Positions 35,696 through 43,900 of a DNA stretch of 64,000 nucleotides are shown here, piece by piece. The DNA lies in contig CAMMZC010000007.1 in the NCBI GenBank assembly GCA_946529215.1, positions 24,882 to 88,881 on the forward strand, in the 5' to 3' direction. The notes beneath the pieces were generated by a model, which saw only the letters and a list, made by a program, of their open reading frames with translations, was not told the origin of the DNA and did not search any database. A program made the position numbers and the translations under genes. The stretch comes from an uncultured Clostridia bacterium (GTDB taxonomy: Bacteria; Bacillota; Clostridia; TANB77; CAG-508). Within the stretch, counting starts at the first letter, position 1; the number at the start of each line of letters is the position of its first letter.

Positions 35696-36367
35696 ATGGG
35701 AAAGGTAATTAGAGTTAGAAGAAGAAAAGATGGAACATTAAACAAGAGAGAAAAGGCTATATTAAAGGCAATTGAAAAATCTGTAGAGCAAAAAGGATAT
35801 GCTCCTTCAGTTAGAGAAATTGGAAAAGAAGTTGGACTAAGTTCAACAGCAACAGTACATGGCTATTTAGCTAGACTTCAAGACACAGGTTATATCAAGA
35901 AAGAAGATAATAAAGGTAGAACATTAAAGCTATTAAAAAATAGTTCAGGAGAACCAATAACAGATAAAAGAAAGGATTTCTATACAGATAGAGAGTTGGT
36001 AGATGTGCCATTAGTAGGAAAGATTACAGCAGGAGCACCAATTTTAGCAGTAGAAAACATAACAGATACATTCCCAATTCCATTAGATTTTGTTGGAAAT
36101 TCAGATAGCTTCATGCTTACTGTTAGAGGAGAAAGTATGATAGAAGCTGGAATTTTAAATGGAGACTACATTTTAGTTAGAAGACAAAATAATGCCACAA
36201 ATGGTGAAATAGTAGTTGCCTTAATAGATGATGAAGCTACTGTTAAAACTTTCTATAAAGAGAAAGACCATATTCGTCTTCAACCAGAAAATTCTACAAT
36301 GGATCCGATAATTGTACCAGATTGCGAAATTTTAGGAAAAGTAATAGGTGTATTTAGAAAAATGTAA
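35696..36367 (+). CDS. lexA: SOS repressor LexA
   Basis: 223 residues. N-terminal winged helix (SVREIGKEVGLSSTATVHGY, about residues 38-57) binds SOS operators. The C-terminal S24 autoprotease domain has the Ala112-Gly113 cleavage site in KITAGAPIL, catalytic Ser147 in RGESMIEAGI and Lys184 in EATVKTFYKE. Cleavage with RecA* derepresses SOS genes. ATG behind AAAGGAAGGAAAG. A short basic extension (MGKVIRVRRRKDG) precedes the usual N-terminus. Confidence 0.96.
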   Translation: MGKVIRVRRRKDGTLNKREKAILKAIEKSVEQKGYAPSVREIGKEVGLSSTATVHGYLARLQDTGYIKKEDNKGRTLKLLKNSSGEPITDKRKDFYTDRELVDVPLVGKITAGAPILAVENITDTFPIPLDFVGNSDSFMLTVRGESMIEAGILNGDYILVRRQNNATNGEIVVALIDDEATVKTFYKEKDHIRLQPENSTMDPIIVPDCEILGKVIGVFRKM

Positions 36368-36371
36368 TTAA

Positions 36372-36434
36372 TTGCTGCAATTTGCGGCAAGAGATGTTTT
36401 ATTATTCAATTGAATATGCCGTAAATTGCAACAA
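36372..36434. repeat. 18-bp inverted repeat after lexA
   Basis: TTGCTGCAATTTGCGGCA at 36372-36389 pairs with TGCCGTAAATTGCAACAA at 36417-36434, with two G-U type mismatches. A strong stem but no T-run follows, so probably an mRNA-end structure or a processing site rather than a classical terminator. Confidence 0.55.
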
Positions 36435-36464
36435 ATAACGTACTAAGAAAGGTATAATTAAATA

Positions 36465-37394
36465 ATGAAAAAAAAGAAATTTAAATTAAAATTAAAAAAT
36501 CCAAAAAGACTATTGATTTTTATAGGAATTATTATTATACTATTTATAATTATATTTGCAAATAAAAAAGAAAAAATAAATCAAAAAGATTATATTTCGT
36601 TAATTGTAAATAATGAAGATATAACAAATAAATTGCAAAATGAAATCATTATTAAAGACAATGTTCAATATTTGAGTTTTGAAGATATAAAAAATTTTTT
36701 AGATGAAAATATTTATTTAGAAGGAAAAAATGTTATTACAACAAGTGATAGAAAAGTTACTTATCTTAAAATTAATGATAATAGTCTAGAAATAAATGGT
36801 TCTACAATTCAAATTACAGGGCAAATGTTTAAAGCAGAAAAAGAAAAAATATATCTTCCAATCTCGCAAATGCAAAATTCTTATGATATAGAATTTTTAT
36901 ACAATTCAGAATATAAAAATATTGTTATAAGCAGTTTTTCAAATAAAAAAGAATGTGCTACTTTAAAAAAAGATTGTTCTATTAAAGAAAAAATGAGTAA
37001 TTCTTCAAATACACTTGAAAAACTAAAAAAAGACGATAAAGTTGTATTTGTTTCAAAAGAAAAAGGGTGGGCTAAAGTTATATCAAAAAATGGAAGTTTA
37101 GGCTATGTAAAAGAAAAACTTTTAAAAGATTTTGTAGTGGAAAGAGAAGAGATAAACCAAGAAGAAACTACTATAGAAGAACCAAAATACAAAAAAGATA
37201 TAACCAAAAGTAACATCGAAAAGTATAAAAATAGAAAGAAATTAATTAACAAGATTATAGAAGAAGCAGTTAACAAAAAATATAATAGTGTAAAAATAAT
37301 TTATAGCAAAGATAAAGAAGCACAGGATTTCAAAAGATTTAAGATAGAGGCTACAGCAATGTTAAAAGAAAGTGGAATTACAGCAGTTTTTTAA
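36465..37394 (+). CDS. Membrane-anchored stalk/SH3 protein with vestigial GH18-like tail
   Basis: 309 residues. Basic N-terminus and one signal-anchor helix (about 16-33). Residues about 40-165 look like a copper-amine-oxidase-N-type stalk domain (LPISQMQNSYDIEFLYN). Residues about 166-225 are a bacterial SH3 (KLKKDDKVVFVSKEKGWAKV, GSLGYVKEKLL). The last 50 residues (RKKLINKIIEEAVNKKYNSV, then EAQDFKRFKIEATAMLKESG) align by eye with the core of GH18 spore-lysin-like proteins, but the DxxDxDxE catalytic strand is gone and the protein stops there. Probably binds wall, not a hydrolase. Confidence 0.6.
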   Translation: MKKKKFKLKLKNPKRLLIFIGIIIILFIIIFANKKEKINQKDYISLIVNNEDITNKLQNEIIIKDNVQYLSFEDIKNFLDENIYLEGKNVITTSDRKVTYLKINDNSLEINGSTIQITGQMFKAEKEKIYLPISQMQNSYDIEFLYNSEYKNIVISSFSNKKECATLKKDCSIKEKMSNSSNTLEKLKKDDKVVFVSKEKGWAKVISKNGSLGYVKEKLLKDFVVEREEINQEETTIEEPKYKKDITKSNIEKYKNRKKLINKIIEEAVNKKYNSVKIIYSKDKEAQDFKRFKIEATAMLKESGITAVF

Positions 37395-37465
37395 AAGAGT
37401 AATTAAAAACAACAGATAATTATTTTAAATAATATTTTGTGCCTTTATGAAAGGAATGTCAAAAA

Positions 37466-38548
37466 ATGAAAAATAAAAAATTAATCATAATTGCAATAGT
37501 TTTAGGTATATTTATTATAGGGATTATTTCAAGCATTATTTGGTACATTACAGGATTAAATGCTGTAAAAAAAGAAAATGCAGAAACAAAAGTAGTAGAA
37601 ATACAAGAAGGAACAAGGACAGAAGGTATTTTAGAATTACTTAAAAAAGAAAATTTAATAAAAAATAAATATGCTTCAGCATTATATATGAAATTAAATA
37701 ATGTGAAAGGCTTACAGGCAGGTAAATATCAGCTTTCTCAAGATATGTCTGCAAAAGATATATTAAGAAAAATTGCCTCGGGTGAAGTATTTGATGAAAC
37801 TGTAAAAATAACTTTTAAAGAAGGCAAAAATATGAGATGGATAGCTAAAACTATAGCAGAAGAGACTAACAATACAGAAGATGATGTGTATTCTTTGCTT
37901 AAAGATAAACAATATATAAATTCTTTAATACAGAAATATTGGTTTATAACAACAATAGTTACAAATGAAAACATATATTATCCATTAGAAGGGTATTTAT
38001 ATCCAGATACATATATATTCGAAAATAAAGATGTATCAGTTAAAACAATTTTTAATATAATGCTTAATAATACAGATAAAATTCTAAAAAAATATCAAAC
38101 ACAAATAAACCAAAGTGGACTAAGTGTTCATCAATTACTTACAATCGCTTCTATTATAGAACTAGAAGGTAATGATGAAACATCTAGATATGGAATTTCA
38201 AGTGTAATCTATAATAGATTAAGAGCAAAAATGTCACTTGGAAGTGATGTTACAACTTATTATGCTATGCAAGTTGATATGGGTGAAAGAAATCTTTATT
38301 CAAGTGAGCTAAAAACAGCTAATCCATATAATACAAGAGGACCAAATATGAGTGGAAAACTTCCAATTGGTCCAATAGGAAACCCTTCAGAAGAATCTAT
38401 CAATGCGGCATTAAATCCAACAAAATCTAATTATCTATATTTTGTTGCAGATTCAAATGGAAAGATTTATTTTACTTCGACTTATGTTGAACATCAAAAT
38501 CTTATAAAAAACTTGCAAAAACAAGGACTTTGGTATGAATATAATTGA
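37466..38548 (+). CDS. mltG: Endolytic murein transglycosylase MltG
   Basis: 360 residues. N-terminal membrane anchor (about 5-27), LysM-like part (about 40-110, GILELLKKENLIKNKYAS, KYQLSQDMSAKDILRKI) and the YceG catalytic domain with Glu232 in LTIASIIELEG, then SVIYNRLRAKMSLGSD, NTRGPNMSGKLPIGPIGNPS. It cleaves nascent glycan strands and fixes their length. ATG behind GAAAGGAATG. dapA follows after about 75 bp. Confidence 0.95.
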   Translation: MKNKKLIIIAIVLGIFIIGIISSIIWYITGLNAVKKENAETKVVEIQEGTRTEGILELLKKENLIKNKYASALYMKLNNVKGLQAGKYQLSQDMSAKDILRKIASGEVFDETVKITFKEGKNMRWIAKTIAEETNNTEDDVYSLLKDKQYINSLIQKYWFITTIVTNENIYYPLEGYLYPDTYIFENKDVSVKTIFNIMLNNTDKILKKYQTQINQSGLSVHQLLTIASIIELEGNDETSRYGISSVIYNRLRAKMSLGSDVTTYYAMQVDMGERNLYSSELKTANPYNTRGPNMSGKLPIGPIGNPSEESINAALNPTKSNYLYFVADSNGKIYFTSTYVEHQNLIKNLQKQGLWYEYN

Positions 38549-38623
38549 CAAATCTAGTTTATTAATATAATGCACAATTATAATTATAATTTGCATTTTT
38601 TAAATAAAAAAGGAGTCTTTATT

Positions 38624-39508
38624 ATGAAAAAGATTTTATTTAAGGGCTGTGGAACAGCTATTTCAACTCCATTTAATGAAGAGGGAGTTAATTTAAAAGA
38701 ATTTGCTAAGTTAGTAGAAGAGCAAATTAAAAATCAAGTAGATGCAATTATTGTTTGTGGAACTACAGGTGAATCAGCTACAATGACAGAAGAAGAAAGA
38801 TTACAAACAATAGAATGTGCAGTGAAAACTTCAAATGGAAGAGTACCAATTATTGCAGGTACTGGTTCGAACAATACAAAAGCAGTTATAGAGATGAACA
38901 AAAAAGTGGAAAAATTAGGAGTAGATGGACTTTTAATAGTAACTCCATACTACAATAAAACGACACAACAAGGACTTATTGAACATTACAAAATTATAGC
39001 ACAAAATACTAATTTACCAATAATTTTATACAATGTGCCTAGTAGAACAGGCGTAAATATCAAGCCGGAAACATGTTTAGAATTGTCAAAAATAGAAAAT
39101 ATTGTCGCTATAAAAGAAGCTAGTGGTGATTTATCACAAATTGCTATGATAGCAAATTTATGTAGAGAAAATCTTTCAATATACTCTGGAAATGATGACC
39201 AAATAATCCCAATATTATCATTAGGAGGAATGGGAGTAATTTCAGTACTTTCAAATATTAAACCTAAATACACACACGATATGTGTCAAGAATTTTTTAA
39301 CGGAAATCTTAAAGAAGCAGCAAAAATGCAAATAGATGCAATTCCATTAATAAAGGCATTATTCTCAGAAGTGAACCCAATACCTGTTAAAGCAGCACTA
39401 AATATGATAGGATATGATTATGGAGTTCCAAGACTTCCATTAATAGAGATGTCAGAAGAAGGAAAAGAAAAATTAAAAAAGGAATTAATAAAGAATGATA
39501 AAAGATAA
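38624..39508 (+). CDS. dapA: 4-hydroxy-tetrahydrodipicolinate synthase
   Basis: 294 residues from the ATG at 38624, behind AAAAAAGGAG; an upstream in-frame ATG at 38570 lacks a site. Condenses pyruvate with aspartate semialdehyde, the first DAP/lysine-specific step. Schiff-base Lys164 in VAIKEASGD, Tyr in YNVPSRTGVN, GTTGESATMT and GDDQIIPILSLGGMGVIS-type loops are present. Its end overlaps the HD-domain gene by 14 nt. Works with dapB (42.2 kb) and lysC (57.1 kb). Confidence 0.96.
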   Translation: MKKILFKGCGTAISTPFNEEGVNLKEFAKLVEEQIKNQVDAIIVCGTTGESATMTEEERLQTIECAVKTSNGRVPIIAGTGSNNTKAVIEMNKKVEKLGVDGLLIVTPYYNKTTQQGLIEHYKIIAQNTNLPIILYNVPSRTGVNIKPETCLELSKIENIVAIKEASGDLSQIAMIANLCRENLSIYSGNDDQIIPILSLGGMGVISVLSNIKPKYTHDMCQEFFNGNLKEAAKMQIDAIPLIKALFSEVNPIPVKAALNMIGYDYGVPRLPLIEMSEEGKEKLKKELIKNDKR

Positions 39509-39968
39509 AAGCATTATATATAATGACGAAAAATACATAGATATAGTAAAAGACATAATAGATAATGAGATGGTACAAGAAATGAAACAATATAGACAAC
39601 ATTTTTCTGTAAGTTGTTTTGATCATTGCCTATATGTTTCATACAATTTATATTTACTATGTAGAAAATATAAGTTAGATTATGTTTCTGCTGCACGTGC
39701 AGGATTAGTACATGATTTGTTTTTATATGACTGGAGAAAAAGACAAGATGGCAGAAAAGGACTTCATGCCTATACTCATCCAAAAACTGCGTATGAAAAT
39801 GCAAAAACTATATTTAATTTAAATAAAAAAGAAAAAGATATTATATTAAAACATATGTGGCCAGTAACACTTGCTATTCCACGATATAAAGAAACTTTTC
39901 TTATGACTTATGTAGACAAATATTTTGCATATTCAGAAAGAAAAATAGCAGGAGATTTAAAAAAATAA
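39495..39968 (+). CDS. HD domain phosphohydrolase-like protein
   Basis: 157 residues. Contains the HD metal-site order: CFDHCLYVSYNLYLL (His), RAGLVHDLFLYDW (HD doublet), then HAYTHPKTAYENA and ILKHMWPVTL. Small HD proteins of this type occur widely in Firmicutes and are presumed phosphatases for nucleotides or related small molecules; the substrate is unknown. Translationally coupled to dapA by a 14-nt overlap. Confidence 0.85.
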   Translation: MIKDKSIIYNDEKYIDIVKDIIDNEMVQEMKQYRQHFSVSCFDHCLYVSYNLYLLCRKYKLDYVSAARAGLVHDLFLYDWRKRQDGRKGLHAYTHPKTAYENAKTIFNLNKKEKDIILKHMWPVTLAIPRYKETFLMTYVDKYFAYSERKIAGDLKK

Positions 39969-40067
39969 AAAAATATAATTTATAAATAATAGTGGTGTAA
40001 AAATAAAAAAATTTGCAATAAAATTTTAAGAAATTTTTACTCTTGAATGAAAGGAATCTTAGTTAAT

Positions 40068-42080
40068 ATGAAAAAATTAAAAATTACAGTATTATTAATA
40101 TTTGCAATATTATTTTTAACATTAATTCCAAATTTTTCGAATGCTGCAAAATTATCAGTAAAGAAAGTAAAAAAAATTTGGGTTAGTTCTACAACTTCTT
40201 CACAGGCTAAAGTTAAGTGGAAAAAAGTAAATGGTGCAAAAGGATATCAAGTTTATGTATATAATAACTCAAAAAGAAGGTATGATTTATATGCTACAAC
40301 ATCAAAAACAAGTATTAAAGTAAAAAAATTAAAATCAGCAGAGAAATATAAATTTAGAGTAAGAGCATATAAAAAAAATAAAGGAAAGAAATATTATGGA
40401 GAATATTCTTATTCTGTAATTGCAGCTACTGCTCCTGAGCAAGTGAAAAATTTAAGAGCCAAAGACCAAACTCATAATTCAATATTTATAAAATGGGATA
40501 AAGTAAAAAGAGCAACTGGTTATAAAGTATATGTTTATAATAATTATACAAATAAATATGATTTTAAAAAGACCACATCAAAGAGAAAAATAACTTTAAC
40601 AGGTATGAATCCAGCTAAAAGTTATAAAATAAAAATAAGAGCATATAAAAAATTAAATGGTAGGAAATACTATGGAGATTATTCGAAAAAAATTGAAGCA
40701 AAGACTATGCCGTCTAAGGTTACAGGAGCTAAAGAATATGATTATTCTTTAAATTCAATTAGTATATTATGGGACAAAATGTCAAATGAAGCAATATATA
40801 GAGTATATAAATATAATTCAAGCAAAAAATCGTATGAATATCTAGGTGAAACAAAAAATAATTATTTTAAAGCTACTGGATTAAAACCAGCATCAGATTA
40901 TAAGTTTAAAGTAAGAGCTTATGTTAAAATTAATGGAGAAAAAAAATATGGATCATATTCTAAAGTTATATATGCTGGAACATGTCCTAATAAAGCAACA
41001 GGCCTTAAAATAGGAAGTGTTACAACAAATTCATTAGAGGTAAAATGGAACAAAGTAAAAGATGCTACAGGATATGCAGTTTATGTATATAGAGAAAGTT
41101 ATCAATCATTTAGACTATATAAAACCACAACAGATACATCAATTAATATAACAGGTCTAAGAGCAGCTAAGTTTTATAAAATCTATGTGGAAGCATATAG
41201 TACAATAAATGGAAAAAAATACTATGCAGACAAGTCTTCTATTATATCTCATAAAACAAATTCAACTGATAAATATAAGGCTGGAATAGATGTATCTCAA
41301 CACCAAGAAAAAATAGACTGGGAAAAAGTAAAAGATATGGGAGTAGATTTTGCTATTCTTAGACTGGGATGGATTGGAAATAGAGACAATCACAAAATTG
41401 ATACATATTTCGAAAGAAACTACAGTGAATGTAAAAGGTTGAATATTCCTGTTGGAGTATATGTATATTGTTATTCTAATTCAGTTAAACACATAAAAGA
41501 AGGTGCAGATTGGACTATAAAAAAACTAAATGGAAAATCTCTAGAATTGCCAGTTTTCATAGATATGGAAGATAGTTCAATAACACATGTAGGTAAAAAA
41601 GAATTATCTAAAATGTGTGTTGAATATAATAATATTATTGCAAAAGCAGGATATAAACCAGGAATATATGCAAATAGATATTGGTTTGATACATATTTAG
41701 AAAAAGACTTAAGAACAAAATATACCTGTTGGATAGCACATTACACAAGTAGTTCAAGTGTAAATTATGAAGATACATTTACTATTTGGCAATATTCAAG
41801 TGCTGGAAAAGTTGGAGGAATTAGTGGTAATGCTGATTTGGATATAATGTATGTGAAAAAAGAAGAAGTAAAACCAGAAGAACCAAAAACAGAAGAACCA
41901 AAACCGGAAGAACCAAAACCGGAAGAAACAAAGCCAGAAGAAACAAAACCGGAAGAACCAAAAACAGAAGAACCAAAGCCAGAAGAGCCAAAGCCAGAAG
42001 AGCCAAAGCCAGAAGAACCAAAACCAGAAGAGCCAAAACCAGAAGAGCCAAAGACAAATACTTCAAATAAAGGCGAATAA
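40068..42080 (+). CDS. Secreted GH25 lysozyme with four FN3 domains and KPEEP repeat tail
   Basis: About 670 residues; the ATG at 40068 follows AAAGGA better than the ATG at 40047. Signal peptide about 1-26. Four FN3 repeats (about 30-405) share W.K...A.GY.VY.Y and YKFRVRAYKKNKGKKYYG-type ends. The GH25 catalytic domain (about 415-600) has GIDVSQHQEKIDW, VFIDMEDSS (acid pair) and WIAHYTSSSS. The C-terminus is 12 tandem five-residue units (KPEEP/KTEEP/KPEET) and no LPxTG. It should cleave the MurNAc-GlcNAc backbone; the charged tail may span the wall. Confidence 0.9.
   Translation: MKKLKITVLLIFAILFLTLIPNFSNAAKLSVKKVKKIWVSSTTSSQAKVKWKKVNGAKGYQVYVYNNSKRRYDLYATTSKTSIKVKKLKSAEKYKFRVRAYKKNKGKKYYGEYSYSVIAATAPEQVKNLRAKDQTHNSIFIKWDKVKRATGYKVYVYNNYTNKYDFKKTTSKRKITLTGMNPAKSYKIKIRAYKKLNGRKYYGDYSKKIEAKTMPSKVTGAKEYDYSLNSISILWDKMSNEAIYRVYKYNSSKKSYEYLGETKNNYFKATGLKPASDYKFKVRAYVKINGEKKYGSYSKVIYAGTCPNKATGLKIGSVTTNSLEVKWNKVKDATGYAVYVYRESYQSFRLYKTTTDTSINITGLRAAKFYKIYVEAYSTINGKKYYADKSSIISHKTNSTDKYKAGIDVSQHQEKIDWEKVKDMGVDFAILRLGWIGNRDNHKIDTYFERNYSECKRLNIPVGVYVYCYSNSVKHIKEGADWTIKKLNGKSLELPVFIDMEDSSITHVGKKELSKMCVEYNNIIAKAGYKPGIYANRYWFDTYLEKDLRTKYTCWIAHYTSSSSVNYEDTFTIWQYSSAGKVGGISGNADLDIMYVKKEEVKPEEPKTEEPKPEEPKPEETKPEETKPEEPKTEEPKPEEPKPEEPKPEEPKPEEPKPEEPKTNTSNKGE
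41868..42050 (+). repeat. 15-bp tandem coding repeat (KPEEP units)
   Basis: Twelve units of AAACCAGAAGAACCA-type sequence encode the tail of the GH25 protein. Silent and T/P variants between units show the array is not freshly expanded at every point, but the last five units are nearly identical. Confidence 0.9.
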
Positions 42081-42107
42081 AAGTGAAGAACTTTAATATA
42101 AATACGA

Positions 42108-42142
42108 AAGAGCAGTAGCGAAAATATCTCTGCTCTTTTGTG
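42108..42142 (+). terminator. Terminator of the GH25 gene
   Basis: AAAGAGCAG/CTGCTCTTT stem (42108-42116 with about 42130-42138) followed by TTGTGT; short T-run. Confidence 0.75.
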
Positions 42143-42229
42143 TAATATAAATTGATATCTAATTTCAGTTTGTGCTTTTGTAGTATAATAAATTTTTAAT
42201 AAAAATAACAAATTAGGGAGGAAAAAAAT

Positions 42230-42973
42230 ATGATAAAAATTTTAATAAATGGTTGTAATGGCAAAATGGGACAAGTTGTATCTGAACTTGCAAAAAAAGA
42301 TGAAGAATTTGAAATTATTGGTGGATTCGATATTTCTAAAAGAGAAGAAGAATATCCAATTTTTACTAAATTAGAAGAAATAAATGTAAATCCTGATGTA
42401 ATTATTGATTTTTCAGTACCTCAAGCAACACTTAATATTTTAAATTATGCAATAAAAACAAATACACCGATAGTAATTGCAACAACTGGATTTACAGATG
42501 AAGAAAACAAAGAAATAGAAGAAATGTCAAAAAAAGTTGCAATTTTTAAATCTGCAAATATGTCATTTGATGTTACTATGATGAAAAATCTACTTAAACA
42601 AATTGCACCAAAATTAGAAGGAACAGATATAGAAATTACAGAAATACATCATAACAGAAAAATTGATAGCCCAAGTGGAACAGCTCAAATGTTTGCAGAT
42701 AGCATAAATGAAGCACTTGATCATAAATATCATTGTGAATATAATAGACATAACAAACATGAAAAAAGAGATAAATATGAAATAGGAATGAATTCTATAA
42801 GAGGTGGAAATATTGTAGGAGAACATATTGTTCAATTTTTTGGAGAATTTGAGACATTTGAAATAAGACATACATCTTATTCAAGAAATGTATTTGCAGA
42901 AGGCGCATTAAAAGCAGCTAAATATATAAAAGAAAAAACAAATGGATTATATAATATGGATGATATGACATAA
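42230..42973 (+). CDS. dapB: 4-hydroxy-tetrahydrodipicolinate reductase
   Basis: 247 residues. Reduces the DapA product with NAD(P)H. N-terminal Rossmann ILINGCNGKMGQVVSE, DFSVPQATL, TTGFTDEE, and the substrate-binding signature EIHHNRKIDSPSGTA with the catalytic His pair and Lys. Ends with GLYNMDDM, typical of Firmicute DapB. Strong AGGGAGGAAAAAA ribosome site. Separate from dapA by the HD and GH25 genes. Confidence 0.96.
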   Translation: MIKILINGCNGKMGQVVSELAKKDEEFEIIGGFDISKREEEYPIFTKLEEINVNPDVIIDFSVPQATLNILNYAIKTNTPIVIATTGFTDEENKEIEEMSKKVAIFKSANMSFDVTMMKNLLKQIAPKLEGTDIEITEIHHNRKIDSPSGTAQMFADSINEALDHKYHCEYNRHNKHEKRDKYEIGMNSIRGGNIVGEHIVQFFGEFETFEIRHTSYSRNVFAEGALKAAKYIKEKTNGLYNMDDMT

Positions 42974-43002
42974 TATAAGAAATAATAAAAAAGGAAAAGA
43001 AA

Positions 43003-43722
43003 ATGGATAAAAAAAAGAAATTAATTATATTTAAAATTGTTTTATTTGTAATTGTTGTAATAATTCTTACAGCAATTACAATATATTTATTTCCTGTAAT
43101 GAAAAATTTATCAACTAAACAAGGACAGATAGAGTTTAAGGAGAAGGTTACAAGTTCTGGTATTTATGGATTACTTTTGCTATTTATAATACAAATAGCA
43201 CAAATTTTTTTATTTATACTTCCAGGTGAGCCAATAGAAATTTTAGCAGGAATGTGTTATGGTTGGATTTTGGGAACAATATTTATTTTAATTTCAAGTG
43301 CAATTATAGCAACATTAATTTTTATACTAGTAAGAAAAATTGGAAAACAATTTGTGTATGATTTTAGTGATGAAGAAAAAATAAAAAAATTTGAAAATAA
43401 TAAAATTTTTCAAAATCCTAAAAAAATTGAATTAATAATTTTTATATTATTTTTAGTACCAGGAACACCTAAAGATTTGCTTACATATTTATCTGGATTA
43501 CTTCCAATAAAACTTAAAAGATTTGTTATTATATCAACAATTGCAAGAATTCCATCTATTATAACTTCAACAATAGCAGGAGCCAATATAGCAGTTGGAG
43601 ATTGGAAAAAAGGAATTATGCTTTATGGAATAATTGTAGCTGTGGTATTAGTATTTTTATATATTTTTAACAAATTTGATAAAGACAAAACAACTGAATC
43701 TGTGTTAAAAGAAATTAAATAA
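43003..43722 (+). CDS. TVP38/TMEM64 (DedA-like) family membrane protein
   Basis: 239 residues, about six hydrophobic segments. The SNARE-associated/VTT domain motif is visible as FILPGEPIEILAGMCYGWILG followed by FLVPGTPKDLLTYLSGLLPI, the two re-entrant loop halves. These proteins are linked to lipid scrambling or undecaprenyl-phosphate handling in the wider DedA superfamily, but the role of this subgroup is not settled. It follows dapB by 29 bp and is likely in the same transcript. Confidence 0.88.
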   Translation: MDKKKKLIIFKIVLFVIVVIILTAITIYLFPVMKNLSTKQGQIEFKEKVTSSGIYGLLLLFIIQIAQIFLFILPGEPIEILAGMCYGWILGTIFILISSAIIATLIFILVRKIGKQFVYDFSDEEKIKKFENNKIFQNPKKIELIIFILFLVPGTPKDLLTYLSGLLPIKLKRFVIISTIARIPSIITSTIAGANIAVGDWKKGIMLYGIIVAVVLVFLYIFNKFDKDKTTESVLKEIK

Positions 43723-43762
43723 TTTATGAAAATGTTTTATACTGACTAGTATAAATCTGGAG

Positions 43763-43791
43763 TTGTGAAAATAAAAAAAATATGCTATAAT
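43763..43791 (+). promoter_or_regulatory. Sigma-A promoter of acyl-CoA ligase gene
   Basis: TTGTGA at 43763-43768, 17-nt spacer, TATAAT at 43786-43791. Leader of about 100 nt. Confidence 0.65.
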
Positions 43792-43900
43792 GCTTTTGCT
43801 AAAAGGTAATATCTTGGAATGAGTTCAATTATTTGTACTAAATAAAACAAATTTTAAGTAAATACTAAAAGCAAGAATATAATGAAAAGAGGAAATAAAT

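Noticed and set aside
41868..42050. CRISPR-like array
   Set aside because: The periodic 15-bp units are in-frame coding repeats with no spacers.
41765..42211. Minus-strand ORFs encoding FGSSG repeats opposite the GH25 tail
   Set aside because: They mirror the KPEEP-coding tandem repeat on the plus strand and have no ribosome site; shadow frames.
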